A stretch of DNA of 64,000 bases. Origin: Phenylobacterium conjunctum. GTDB taxonomy: Bacteria > Pseudomonadota > Alphaproteobacteria > Caulobacterales > Caulobacteraceae. Below, piece after piece: positions 17,107-28,451 of the stretch. The stretch is taken from positions 1-64,000 of the forward strand of contig NZ_JBHTLQ010000011.1 in the NCBI RefSeq assembly GCF_042679085.1. The letters are read 5' to 3'. Position 1 is the first letter of the stretch; every line of letters begins with the position of its first letter. A program made the position numbers and the translations under genes. The notes under the pieces are model-generated. The model saw only the letters and a list, made by a program, of their open reading frames with translations. It was not told the origin of the DNA and ran no database searches.

Positions 17107-17943
17107 ATGACCCCCGTCCAGACCGCCGCCCTGATGATCATCGCCTCCGGCGCGGCGCATGCGGTGGTCAACGCGATTCTGAAGTCCGGCGACGACAAGA
17201 TGTCCAGCCGGGCGCTGATGGACGGCTTTTCCGCCCTCATCGTCCTGCCCTTCGCCTTCATCCTGCCGTTGCCGGGCGCGGCCTGGCCGTGGCTGGTGAC
17301 CTCGGGCTTCGTGCACTTCGCCTACCTGTTCTGCCTGATCAAGGCGTTCGAGGGCGCCGACTTCTCCGTGGCCTATCCGATTTCGCGGGGCGTCGCGCCG
17401 GCCCTGGCCTCGGCCGTGGCGGTGGGGGTGTTCGCCGAGCCGCTCAGCCTGATGACCGGGATCGGCGTGCTGCTGGTCTCGGCCGGGGTGCTGACCGTGG
17501 GCCTGGGGCGGCACGTCTCGCGCCGCAGCCTGGCCTGGGCCGCGGCCACCGGCGTCACCATTGCGGCCTATACGGTGCTGGACGCCCAAGGGGTTCGGGC
17601 CGCGCCGACCGCGGGGACCTATATCGTCTGGATCTACCTGGTCGACGGCATGGTGATCGGGACCATCTTCGCTTTGTGGCGGGGCCCGCGGTTCCTTTTG
17701 GCCGCGCGGGACCAGTGGAAGTCCGGGATGGTCGCGGGCGGCTTCTCGCTTGTCACCTATGGGCTGGCCTTGTGGGCCTACCGGCTGGGGGACACGCCCC
17801 GGCTGGCGGCGCTGCGCGAGACTTCGATCCTGTTCGGGGTCGCCATCGCGGTCTTCTATCTGAAGGAGCGCCTGACCCGGAGCCGGCTGATCGGGGTCCT
17901 GATCATCGCCGCGGGCGCAGCGACCCTGCTGGCCGCGGGTTAG
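17107..17943 (+). CDS. EamA/DMT-family transporter
   Basis: A 278-residue hydrophobic protein with about nine or ten transmembrane segments in two EamA repeats (for example SVAYPISRGVAPALASAVAVGVFAEPLS in repeat one and LRETSILFGVAIAVFYLKERLTRSRLIGVLIIAAGA in repeat two). Members export or import small metabolites across the inner membrane; the substrate cannot be told. The gene overlaps the convergent ATPase gene by four bases at its stop. Confidence 0.88.
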   Translation: MTPVQTAALMIIASGAAHAVVNAILKSGDDKMSSRALMDGFSALIVLPFAFILPLPGAAWPWLVTSGFVHFAYLFCLIKAFEGADFSVAYPISRGVAPALASAVAVGVFAEPLSLMTGIGVLLVSAGVLTVGLGRHVSRRSLAWAAATGVTIAAYTVLDAQGVRAAPTAGTYIVWIYLVDGMVIGTIFALWRGPRFLLAARDQWKSGMVAGGFSLVTYGLALWAYRLGDTPRLAALRETSILFGVAIAVFYLKERLTRSRLIGVLIIAAGAATLLAAG

Positions 17944-18440
17944 GCGGTTTCAGAGACGATGCAGCCGGTCAGTTCCTCCGGCGTCGGGGCCTCAAAGACG
18001 CCTTCCATGAAGTCGAACATCTGCGGCGTCACGGCGAAGGAGAAGCCGTCGCCGCTGACCTCGTTGCGCTCCAGCATCCGTTGACGCCGCACCAGGGGCG
18101 GGGCGGTCACGAAGTGGAACTGGAAGGGCAGGTCCACCGCGCGGGCGATTTCCGCCACCCGCGCCCGGTCGGCCCGCCGCATCAGGCCCAGGTCGAGCAC
18201 GGTGGAGACCCCGGCCGCCATGACCGAGGCCAGGGTCGCCCAGATCTGGGCCTCGCACCGCTCCACCCGGTCGGTCATCCACTCGTACTCGACCGGATCG
18301 GGCATGTCGGGCGCGAACAGCCGGGCCATCCAGTCGTCGATGGCGAAGTGGACGGCCGGCTCCGAGCGGGCCAGGGCCTTGGCGTAGGTGGACTTTCCGG
18401 CGCCCGTGGGGCCGAAGACGACGTGAAGCGTGGCGGTCAT
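17940..18440 (-). CDS. P-loop ATPase / small-molecule kinase-like protein
   Basis: A 166-residue protein with Walker A FGPTGAGKST at residues 9-18 and a DDWM segment after it, in the style of AAA_33/zeta-like kinases that phosphorylate small substrates. There is no neighbouring toxin or antibiotic gene that would suggest a role. It begins 9 bases after the SDR gene on the same strand, so the two are probably one operon. Confidence 0.7.
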   Translation of the reverse strand: MTATLHVVFGPTGAGKSTYAKALARSEPAVHFAIDDWMARLFAPDMPDPVEYEWMTDRVERCEAQIWATLASVMAAGVSTVLDLGLMRRADRARVAEIARAVDLPFQFHFVTAPPLVRRQRMLERNEVSGDGFSFAVTPQMFDFMEGVFEAPTPEELTGCIVSETA

Positions 18441-18449
18441 GCGGTCCCG

Positions 18450-19250
18450 TTAGCGGATGGAGAACCCGCCGTCGATGACCAGCTCTGCCCCGGTGACATA
18501 GGCGCTCTCGTTCGAGGCCAGCCACAGGACGCCGTTGGCGATGTCGATCGGCCAGCCCTTCTTGCCCAGCGGCACGGCCTCGGTGGTCATGGCGTCCAGG
18601 GTCTGGGGTCGGGGCGGGCGGGCGTTGTCGCCGGGCTCGCCGGTGCCGATGATGTCGTCCCAGATCGGGGTCTCGATGATGCCGGGATGGACCGAGTTCA
18701 CCCTGATGCCGTCCTTGGCCTGGGCGCATTCCAGGGCCACCGACTTGGTGAACAGGCGCACCGCGCCCTTGGTCGCGCAATAGCCAGCCAGGATCGCCGA
18801 GCCCTTCAGGCCGGCCACCGAAGACATGTTGATGATCGAGCCGCCGTCGCCGGACAGGCGCATGACCGGGATCGAGTGCTTGGTCCCCAGGAACACGCCG
18901 TCGACATTGATCGCCACCTGGCGCTGGAAGTCGGCCAGGGACATGTCGAGCACCGAGGCTGAGATGCCGATGCCGGCGTTGTTGACCAGGATGTCCAGCC
19001 GGCCGTGCGCGGCCTTGACCTTGCTCGCGACCTCGATCCAGGCGGCCTCGGAGGTCACGTCGTGATGGTGGTACTCGGCCTTGCCGCCAGCCGGCCTGAT
19101 GGCCTCGACAACCTCGGCGCCCTTGGCGTCCTGCAGGTCGGTGACCACCACGACCGCGCCTTCCTGCGCCAGCCGCTCAGCGCAGGCGCGCCCGATACCG
19201 CTCGCTCCGCCGGTGACCAGGGCGACCTTGCCCGCAACCCGTCCAGCCAT
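18450..19250 (-). CDS. Short-chain dehydrogenase/reductase
   Basis: A 266-residue classical SDR: NAD(P) site TGGASGIG (about 14-21), NNAG near residue 92, catalytic serine in INMSSVAG, and the YCATKGAVRLF active-site Tyr and Lys, with a C-terminal VIDGGFSIR. The acidic residue in VVTDLQDAKG after the second strand favours NAD. The actual substrate (sugar, steroid or hydroxyacyl) is unknown. ATG at 19250, first gene before the P-loop ATPase. Confidence 0.88.
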   Translation of the reverse strand: MAGRVAGKVALVTGGASGIGRACAERLAQEGAVVVVTDLQDAKGAEVVEAIRPAGGKAEYHHHDVTSEAAWIEVASKVKAAHGRLDILVNNAGIGISASVLDMSLADFQRQVAINVDGVFLGTKHSIPVMRLSGDGGSIINMSSVAGLKGSAILAGYCATKGAVRLFTKSVALECAQAKDGIRVNSVHPGIIETPIWDDIIGTGEPGDNARPPRPQTLDAMTTEAVPLGKKGWPIDIANGVLWLASNESAYVTGAELVIDGGFSIR

Positions 19251-19365
19251 GACCTTCCTCCCTTATCGTTGTTTAGTTGAGGAGGTCGTAGCCGAGGCGC
19301 TGCGGCTTGCACAGCCTGAAACGATCCAGCCGGCCTGGGCCGAGGCCCAGGCGGGCGGAACCGCT

Positions 19366-19542
19366 CTACTTCATCCAGGGCGCCGCGCCGCTGGCGGTGA
19401 TGAGACCCACCAGCATGGCTGCGCCGAGCGCGATGATGATGCCCACGATCAGCATGTCGGTGGCGCCCTCGAACCGCTGGGTGAAGTGTCCCTTGCGATG
19501 CGCGGCGCGGGCTTCGACTTCGGAGCCGGTTTCGGTCTGCAT
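19366..19542 (-). CDS. Small single-pass membrane protein
   Basis: A 58-residue protein not assigned to a family. Residues 1-28 are polar and charged, and residues about 29-53 form one hydrophobic helix (MLIVGIIIALGAAMLVGLITASG). ATG at 19542 with GAGGGAAG eight bases upstream. It is divergent from the NRAMP-related transporter gene, and a strong palindrome lies between the two. Function unknown. Confidence 0.6.
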   Translation of the reverse strand: MQTETGSEVEARAAHRKGHFTQRFEGATDMLIVGIIIALGAAMLVGLITASGAAPWMK

Positions 19543-19716
19543 GTTCTTCCCTCGCTTTTCTGACTGGGGGCGAATGCCCCAACCCAGATTGCGACGGGCG
19601 CCCGTTCGGGCGTGACCGGCTGGTCTTAAGTGCGGGCCGCCGGTGCGCGCCCTCGTTGCACCCGGCTCAAGCTGGGTACTGCCGCGAGACTGCGCCCAGA
19701 ACGGGGTTCGGTCAAT

Positions 19717-19738
19717 GTTTTGACACAAGTGTCAAAAC
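19717..19738. promoter_or_regulatory. 22-bp palindrome upstream of the NRAMP-related transporter
   Basis: Perfect 10-base arms, GTTTTGACAC and its inverse, around two central bases. It lies 69 bases before the transporter start and 175 bases before the divergent small membrane protein, and contains a TTGACA element. The form suits a TetR- or MarR-type dimeric operator. The cognate regulator is not in view. Confidence 0.55.
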
Positions 19739-19806
19739 GTCGCCGTCGCTCGACTTCCGGCGGCCGGCTTGGCATGGAGGCGGAACCTTGCCCCTGGGGG
19801 ATTTCC

Positions 19807-21078
19807 GTGACCGACCAGACCAAGCCGGCGCGACGCTTCAACCCCTTCACCGCGTTGGGGCCGGGCCTGATCACCGGGGCCGCGGACGAGGACCCCGGCG
19901 GCATCGCCACCCACTCCGAAGCCGGCGCGCGCTTTGGCCTCGACATGCTGTGGACGGCCTTCGTCACCTATCCCTTCATGGCCGCCTTCCAGTCGATCTG
20001 CGGACGGATCGGCCGCGTCACCGGCCGGGGCCTGGCGATCAACATGCGCCGGATCTTTCCCAGGCCCGTGGTTCTGGGCGCTGTCGCCCTGCTGGTCCTG
20101 GCCAACACCTTGAACATCGCCGCGGACATCGCGGCCATGGGCGAGGCCGCCCAACTTGTGTTCGGGGGCGGGCGGCATCTCTACACCCTCGGCCTCGCGG
20201 GCTTCACCCTGCTGCTGCAGGTGTTCGTGCCCTACCACCGCTATGTCGGCTTCCTGAAGTGGATGACGGTGACCCTGTTCGCCTATGTGGCCGTGGCCTT
20301 CGCCACCCACCTGAACTGGACGCAGGTGCTGGCCCGTTCGTTCCTGCCGCAGATCCGTTTCGACCTGGAGACCGCGACCGTCGTCGTGGCCGTGTTCGGC
20401 ACCACCATCAGCCCTTACCTGTTCTTCTGGCAGACGGCTGAGGAGGTGGAGGACCTGTCGATCCACAAGGACGAGCACCCCCTCAAGTTCCACCCGGAGG
20501 AGGCGGCGTTCGAGCTGAAGCGGATCGGCTGGGACACCTATGTGGGCATGGCCTATGCCAACGGCATCGGGTTCTTCGTCATGCTGTCGACGGCGGTGAC
20601 CCTGCATGCGGCGGGGATCACCCGGATCGACAGCGCGGCCCAGGCGGCGGCGGCCCTCAAGCCGCTCGCCGGCGACTTCGCCTTCCTGCTGTTCGCCCTG
20701 GGGATCATCGCCACCGGCCTGCTGGCCGTGCCGGTGCTGGCCGCATCGGCGGCCTATGCACTGTCGGAAGCCATGGGCTGGCGGGCGAGCCTGGAGCGGC
20801 GCTTCGAGGAGGCGAGGGGCTTCTACGGCGTCATCGGCCTGGCGATCCTGGCCGGCGTGGCCCTGGACTGGTCGCCGATGGACCCGATGCAGGCCCTGTT
20901 CTGGAGCGCGGTGCTCAACGGGGTGATCGCCGTGCCGCTGATGGTGCTGATCATGCTGATGTCCCAGAACCGCGAGATCATGGGCCGGTTCACCGCGACC
21001 CGCTCCCAACGGATTGTCGGCTGGGCGGCGGTGGCGATCATGGCCGCGGCGGCGGCGGTGATGTTCGCGCAGATCTGA
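19807..21078 (+). CDS. NRAMP-related divalent metal transporter
   Basis: A 423-residue inner-membrane transporter of the NRAMP superfamily, about 11 membrane helices. TM1 carries the unwound motif DEDPGGIATHS (about 27-37; Asp-Pro-Gly conserved). In TM6 the canonical MPHN metal site is replaced by SPYLFFW, as in NRAMP-related magnesium transporters rather than Mn/Fe carriers. GTG at 19807 behind GGGGGA is preferred; an ATG at 19774 without a ribosome site would add 11 residues. Possibly regulated through the palindrome at 19717-19738. Confidence 0.85.
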   Translation: MTDQTKPARRFNPFTALGPGLITGAADEDPGGIATHSEAGARFGLDMLWTAFVTYPFMAAFQSICGRIGRVTGRGLAINMRRIFPRPVVLGAVALLVLANTLNIAADIAAMGEAAQLVFGGGRHLYTLGLAGFTLLLQVFVPYHRYVGFLKWMTVTLFAYVAVAFATHLNWTQVLARSFLPQIRFDLETATVVVAVFGTTISPYLFFWQTAEEVEDLSIHKDEHPLKFHPEEAAFELKRIGWDTYVGMAYANGIGFFVMLSTAVTLHAAGITRIDSAAQAAAALKPLAGDFAFLLFALGIIATGLLAVPVLAASAAYALSEAMGWRASLERRFEEARGFYGVIGLAILAGVALDWSPMDPMQALFWSAVLNGVIAVPLMVLIMLMSQNREIMGRFTATRSQRIVGWAAVAIMAAAAAVMFAQI

Positions 21079-21185
21079 TGTCAAAGACCGTGAGCCTGAA
21101 GGATCTCACGGGTGGGCTGAAATCGACGACCGGAATCCTCCGTGACGTTTGACGTCAACATGGACGAAGGGGGGAGGGGATGGCG

Positions 21186-21830
21186 CTACAGCCCGCCTTT
21201 GCTCTCCCAGAACGACCGCGTTGCAGGGCTGGCCGCGATGGCGCGCTGGAAGCCGGGGCGGGCCTTCAGGCGCTGGACATAGGCCTGCGCCGCCTCGCCG
21301 ATCTCCAGGTCCGCGCCGAGCTTGCCCAGCTGCAGGGCGTAGGCGACGGAGATGTCGGCGGCGGTGAAGGCCTCGCCAGCCATGTAGGGGACTTGCGCCA
21401 GGCGGCGGGTCACCAGGCGCAGGCGGCTTTCGAAGACGTGCTCGGCCTGGCGGGCGCTGAAGCTGTTGCGGTCGCTTTCGGGTCCGAGGCGGCGGGCGCC
21501 GATCACGAAGAAGGCCGAGGCCGCCAGGCCCGCCTCGCCCAGGTGCAGGAACTGCTGGTAGGCGGCGAAGGCGGGATCGGTCGGGGCGGGCGCGAGCGGG
21601 CTCGGACCATAGCGGGCGAGCAGGTATTCCAGGATGGCGATGGACTCGACCAGGATGGTGTCGCCGTCCTGCAGGGCGGGGATGAAGCCGCCCGGATTTA
21701 CGGCCAGGAATTCGGGGTCGTTCTCGACGCCCTTCAGGAGGTCCACGTCGCGCAGGCGATAGGGCAGGCCCATCTCCTCCAAGAGCCAGATGACGCGGAA
21801 GCCGCGGCCTTCGCCCCAGACGGTGAGCAT
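21186..21830 (-). CDS. Glutathione S-transferase family protein
   Basis: A 214-residue protein with an N-terminal thioredoxin-like domain (RGFRVIWLLEEMGLPYRLRDVDL, then NPGGFIPALQDGDTILVESIAILEYL, the cis-Pro and glutathione-binding ES motif) and a C-terminal helical domain from about residue 90. Glutathione conjugation or peroxidase activity is likely; the substrate is unknown. Stands alone between the transporter and the dioxygenase. Confidence 0.9.
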   Translation of the reverse strand: MLTVWGEGRGFRVIWLLEEMGLPYRLRDVDLLKGVENDPEFLAVNPGGFIPALQDGDTILVESIAILEYLLARYGPSPLAPAPTDPAFAAYQQFLHLGEAGLAASAFFVIGARRLGPESDRNSFSARQAEHVFESRLRLVTRRLAQVPYMAGEAFTAADISVAYALQLGKLGADLEIGEAAQAYVQRLKARPGFQRAIAASPATRSFWESKGGL

Positions 21831-21910
21831 GGATGGTCCTCCCTGGTGTTGCTGAGGGAGGATGGCAGAGTGATTGTGAAATGCAACTGGTGTGGGGCGG
21901 TGCGGCGGGC

Positions 21911-21983
21911 CCCCTCACCCTAACCCTCTCCCCGAGGGGAGAGGGGATGGGCGCTTCATCCTCCCCCCGCAAGCGGGGGAGGA
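21911..21983. repeat. Two tandem palindromic intergenic repeats
   Basis: Two adjacent hairpin units of widespread proteobacterial intergenic types: the first (21911-21946) pairs CCTCTCCCC with GGGGAGAGG around GA, and the second (21959-21983) pairs TCCTCCCCC with GGGGGAGGA. They fill the space between the GST start and the dioxygenase stop and may serve as terminator for the latter. Confidence 0.65.
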
Positions 21984-21993
21984 GTAGGGCGCG

Positions 21994-22839
21994 TCAGGCC
22001 GCCTTGGACTGGGCCGTGAGGTCGGCGCCGATGACGGAGACGCGTTCGGCGTGGCGGGACTGGGGGAAGTAGTCCCAGGACGCGGTGTGCTGGGTCGCGA
22101 TATTGTCCCACATGACCAGGGTGCCGGGCCGCCACTTCACGCGGCACTGGAACTTCACGCCGCGCTCAATGTGCGACAGCAGCATACGCAGGATGGCGCC
22201 GCCCTCGTGCTGGGACAGGCCCAGGATCCGGTCGGTGAAGCCGCCATTGACCCACAGGAGCGGCCGGCCGGTCTCCGGATGGGTCAGCACGCACGGGTGG
22301 ACCGAGACGTTGTAGGGCTGGTCCTTGGGCGGCTCGATCCCATAGACGTCGCGCCAGGGCCGGGCGCCGTTGTGCCGGGCCGACAGGGTCTCGACCAGGG
22401 CGCGGATCGGCGGCGAGAGGGTCTCCAGCGCGTCGTACATGCTGGCGAACATCGTATCGCCGCCGCCGTTCTCCGGCGTCTTGCGCATGTAGAGCATGGA
22501 GACCGCGATCGGGGCCGGGTCGCAGGAGACGTCGGTGTGCCAGTCCTCGCCAGCCACGTACTTGGAATTGGCGTCGGCCTTGACCGGCAGGACCTCAGGA
22601 TCGGTGTTGCCGCCCTGGATCGCCAGCGGGTGGCGGTGCAGGACGCCGGTCCCGAAGTGCGCGCCCAGGGCCTTGTGCTGGGCCTGGGACAGCTGTTGGT
22701 CGCGGAAGACCAGGACCATGCGCTCGTTCAGGAGGGCGCGCATGCGGGCCATGGTGGCCGCGTCGGCCTGGGTCAGGTCCAGGCCGGTGATCTCGGTCCC
22801 GATGGTGGGGGTGATGTGGCTGAAGGCCGCGTCGCTCAT
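21994..22839 (-). CDS. TauD/TfdA-family 2-oxoglutarate/Fe(II) dioxygenase
   Basis: A 281-residue enzyme with the iron ligands HTD in EDWHTDVSCDP and the distal His in TQHTASWDYFPQSRHAERVSVIG, whose Arg binds 2-oxoglutarate. Relatives hydroxylate taurine, 2,4-D, alkylsulfates and similar compounds, decomposing them; the substrate here is not evident. The ATG at 22839 (GGGAGAA upstream) is chosen over the longer frame. Divergent from an AraC-type regulator, with paired direct repeats in between, so it is probably that regulator's target. Confidence 0.9.
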   Translation of the reverse strand: MSDAAFSHITPTIGTEITGLDLTQADAATMARMRALLNERMVLVFRDQQLSQAQHKALGAHFGTGVLHRHPLAIQGGNTDPEVLPVKADANSKYVAGEDWHTDVSCDPAPIAVSMLYMRKTPENGGGDTMFASMYDALETLSPPIRALVETLSARHNGARPWRDVYGIEPPKDQPYNVSVHPCVLTHPETGRPLLWVNGGFTDRILGLSQHEGGAILRMLLSHIERGVKFQCRVKWRPGTLVMWDNIATQHTASWDYFPQSRHAERVSVIGADLTAQSKAA

Positions 22840-22890
22840 GGCGTTCTCCCTGGTCTTTGACCTCAGCCTAGGCGGACGCGGTCCGGCATG

Positions 22891-22931
22891 TTTGACATTT
22901 CGGGACATTGATTTGACAGTTGGGGACAATG
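22891..22931. promoter_or_regulatory. Direct repeat, probable AraC-type operator
   Basis: Two 20-base units (22891-22910 and 22912-22931), both of the form TTTGACA-4 nt-GGGACA-TG with few differences, repeat with a period of 21 bp, exactly two helical turns. They lie between the dioxygenase gene and the araC-like gene, the second unit reaching the regulator start codon. AraC-family proteins characteristically bind such phased direct half-sites. Confidence 0.65.
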
Positions 22932-23996
22932 CGCGAGCCCCCAAGCCTGACCCGGAGCGCCAGCCTCACCGGCTTTGCCGAGGTGGTCCGCGCCCTGGGG
23001 CTTGATCCTTACCGGCTGACGACGGAGGCGGGCCTGCCGGCGGCGAGCCTGAGCGATCCTGACCTGAGGGTGTCGGCCGCCGCCGTGGGGCGGGTGCTGG
23101 AGCGCGCGGCGCGGGAGGCGAACGCGCCGGACCTGGGCCTGCGGATGGCCGAGACCCGGCGGCTGTCCAACCTGGGCGTCGTGGGCCTGGTGGCGCGGGA
23201 CCAGCCGACCCTGCGGCGGGCGTTGGACGTGATGGTCGGCTACAGCTGGGCGCAGAACGAGGCTGTGGCGCTGAGCCTGGCGGTCCACGGCGACGTCGCG
23301 GTGTTGCGCGAGGGGGCCCCTGGGGCGCGGCCAGGCGGGCAGGGAACGCTATTGAACCTCGGCGTCATCACCGGCGCGATCCGCCAGTTGGTGGGGCGCG
23401 ACTGGCGGCCACAGGAGGTCTGGCTGACCGGCCCCGCGCCCGACGACCTGTCGACGCACCGGCGGGTGTTTGGGGTGACGTCCCGGTTCGATCAGGACTT
23501 CAATGGCCTGGTGATCGCCGCGCGCGACCTGGACCGGCCGGTGGTCGGCGCCGACCCGGTGATGGCCGAGCGCGCCCTGCGCTATGTGGCGGCCGAGGCC
23601 GGCGACCGGCCGCGCCGCGTCGCCGACGCCGTGCGCAACCTGATCCTGGCTCTTCTGCCCGCCGGGGACTGCACGGTGGAGCGGGTCTGCCGCCACCTGG
23701 GCATGGACCGCCGGACCCTGCACCGGCGCCTGGCGGCCGAGGGGGAGCCCACGTTCACGGAGCTTCTGCAGGCCGCGCGGATCGAGCTCGCCCGGCGCTA
23801 TCTGGCGGCGGGGCGGTATTCGATGACCGAGATCGCGGAGCGGCTGGGCTACGGGAGCCTGAGCGCGTTCTCGCGGTGGCGGCGGGGGCAGCTGTCGAGG
23901 CTCTCTGTCCCTTCTCCCCTTGTGGGAGAAGGTGGCCTGGCGGAGCCAGGTCGGATGAGGGGTTTCTCGGCTCGAAAGACATCAGGCGACGGATAG
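22929..23996 (+). CDS. AraC-family regulator with repeat-derived C-terminus
   Basis: A 355-residue regulator with an N-terminal arabinose-binding-like region of the OruR/ArgR-type class (about 10-200) and a C-terminal AraC helix-turn-helix pair: VERVCRHLGMDRRTLHRRLAAEG and MTEIAERLGYGSLSAFSRW. After the second recognition helix the usual FR-x-G-SP-x-R end is missing. The last 28 residues (PSPLVGEGG onward) are encoded by a palindromic intergenic repeat, which also supplies the stop. DNA-binding ability may therefore be impaired. ATG at 22929; it likely controls the divergent dioxygenase. Confidence 0.82.
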   Translation: MREPPSLTRSASLTGFAEVVRALGLDPYRLTTEAGLPAASLSDPDLRVSAAAVGRVLERAAREANAPDLGLRMAETRRLSNLGVVGLVARDQPTLRRALDVMVGYSWAQNEAVALSLAVHGDVAVLREGAPGARPGGQGTLLNLGVITGAIRQLVGRDWRPQEVWLTGPAPDDLSTHRRVFGVTSRFDQDFNGLVIAARDLDRPVVGADPVMAERALRYVAAEAGDRPRRVADAVRNLILALLPAGDCTVERVCRHLGMDRRTLHRRLAAEGEPTFTELLQAARIELARRYLAAGRYSMTEIAERLGYGSLSAFSRWRRGQLSRLSVPSPLVGEGGLAEPGRMRGFSARKTSGDG

Positions 23997-24057
23997 GGGC
24001 GTGCGACCCCTCATCCGTCGTCCTTCGGACGCCACCTTCTCCCGCAAGGGGAGAAGG
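23909..24057. repeat. Inverted pair of ~52-bp palindromic repeats (BIME-like)
   Basis: Unit one (23909-23962) runs CCTTCTCCCC, hairpin, GGTGGC, second hairpin, CGGATGAGGGG; unit two (24007-24057) is the same element in reverse orientation, 44 bases away. The left unit lies inside the end of the araC-like gene, and the right unit stops seven bases before the carB stop codon. The pair may act as a bidirectional terminator for these convergent genes. Confidence 0.8.
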
Positions 24058-24064
24058 ATGATCC

Positions 24065-27352
<3,288 letters not shown>

Positions 27353-27481
27353 CAACAATTCGCGCGCAAGGGCCGTGCGCGGACGAGCGCGCTCTGGCCG
27401 GTCAGGTTGCAGGTTAAGGCGCCCGTTTAGAGACGGAGTCGGTCAGGCGCAAGGCCGGATGCCCGCCATGTGCGCAGATAC

Positions 27482-27509
27482 AAAAACGGGCCGACCCGAA
27501 GGCCGGCCC
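27482..27509 (-). terminator. Intrinsic terminator of the cold-shock gene
   Basis: On the minus strand GGGCCG pairs with CGGCCC (10-base loop with extra GG/CC pairing) and is followed by G and five T residues. It lies 45 bases past the csp stop and upstream of carB. Confidence 0.75.
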
Positions 27510-27553
27510 GCGAATGTCGCAATCCCTTGGGCCATAAGCCCTCGGGGCGGCGA

Positions 27554-27760
27554 TTAGGCTTGCAGGTTGCCCGCAGCCATCTTGCCGCTGCGCTTATCGC
27601 GCTCGAGCTCGTAGGTGATCTTCTGGCCTTCGCTGAGGCTCCGAAGACCGGCGCGTTCGACGGCGGAGATGTGCACGAAAACGTCCGCGCCGCCCTCATC
27701 GGGCTGAATGAAGCCAAAGCCCTTGGTGGCGTTGAACCACTTCACGGTGCCGGTAGACAT
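27554..27760 (-). CDS. CspA-family cold-shock protein
   Basis: A 68-residue OB-fold RNA chaperone. RNP-1 (KGFGFIQPD, residues 13-21) and RNP-2 (VFVHIS, 27-32) are intact: the protein reads TGTVKWFNATKGFGF onward. It binds single-stranded RNA or DNA and melts secondary structure. The ATG at 27760 is the family start; the longer frame is leader. The 240 bases upstream, shared with the divergent cupin gene, contain a small perfect hairpin (27849-27863) that would lie in the csp 5-prime leader. A terminator follows. Confidence 0.95.
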   Translation of the reverse strand: MSTGTVKWFNATKGFGFIQPDEGGADVFVHISAVERAGLRSLSEGQKITYELERDKRSGKMAAGNLQA

Positions 27761-28002
27761 AGGGGTGTTCGTCCTTGGATAGATATGCCTCGACGACCTG
27801 CTTGGCCGGCAAGGATCAAATTTCGGGGGCTTCGGGAGCAGGTCCGGGACGCTCAAGGAGCGTAGGAAATACAGCCGAACCTACGAGTTTGACCCTCCTA
27901 GTGTGGATCAATCGACAGTTGATGGCAAGTCTGGCGAAGACTCCTGTCCGGTGATCTGTTGCGACACCGGGCGCAATCGTGCGTCGGAGGGGGCTTCGTC
28001 TC

Positions 28003-28413
28003 ATGAAATTTATCGCATTCGCCGCCGTTCTAAGCCTCTCGGCGGGCGCCGCCGCCGCCCAGACCCCAGTCTCCGAGCCGGTGGGAACCTACGCCCGGAC
28101 CCTGAGCGGACAGGAGATCCTGGCGCCCCAGGGGCCTTTGCAGGTGACGGTGACCCGCACCACCATCCCGGCCGGCGGCCAGCTGCCGCCGCACAAGCAC
28201 CCTTACGCGCGCTACGCCCTGATCCTGGAGGGGGCGGTGAAGGTGACCAACCTGGTGACCGGGACCGTGTCGGTGGTGAAGGCCGGGGAATTCTCCATCG
28301 AGTCCCGCGACCAGTGGCACAAGGGCGAGGCGATGGACGGCAAGCCGGCCGTCCTGCTGGTCATCGACCAGACCCCGCCGGGCGAGGCCAACCTGGTGCG
28401 CATGGCGCCCTAA
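28003..28413 (+). CDS. Secreted cupin-domain protein
   Basis: A 136-residue protein with a signal peptide (MKFIAFAAVLSLSAGAAAAQ) and a single cupin barrel: GGQLPPHKHPYARYALILEGAVKV gives the metal-ligand motif (H-x-H then E), and AGEFSIESRDQWHKGEA the second motif. ATG at 28003 behind GGAGGGGG. It lies 38 bases upstream of the sigma factor gene and is probably in the same operon, so it may be part of the signal path or a regulon member. Ligand unknown. Confidence 0.82.
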   Translation: MKFIAFAAVLSLSAGAAAAQTPVSEPVGTYARTLSGQEILAPQGPLQVTVTRTTIPAGGQLPPHKHPYARYALILEGAVKVTNLVTGTVSVVKAGEFSIESRDQWHKGEAMDGKPAVLLVIDQTPPGEANLVRMAP

Positions 28414-28451
28414 AGGGCAGGTTGCGGAGCCGCCAAGGCCCAGGCAAGGCT

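Noticed and set aside
21149..21158. TTGACGTCAA palindrome after the NRAMP-related gene
   Set aside because: Only ten bases, downstream of a gene and not near a start; likely chance.
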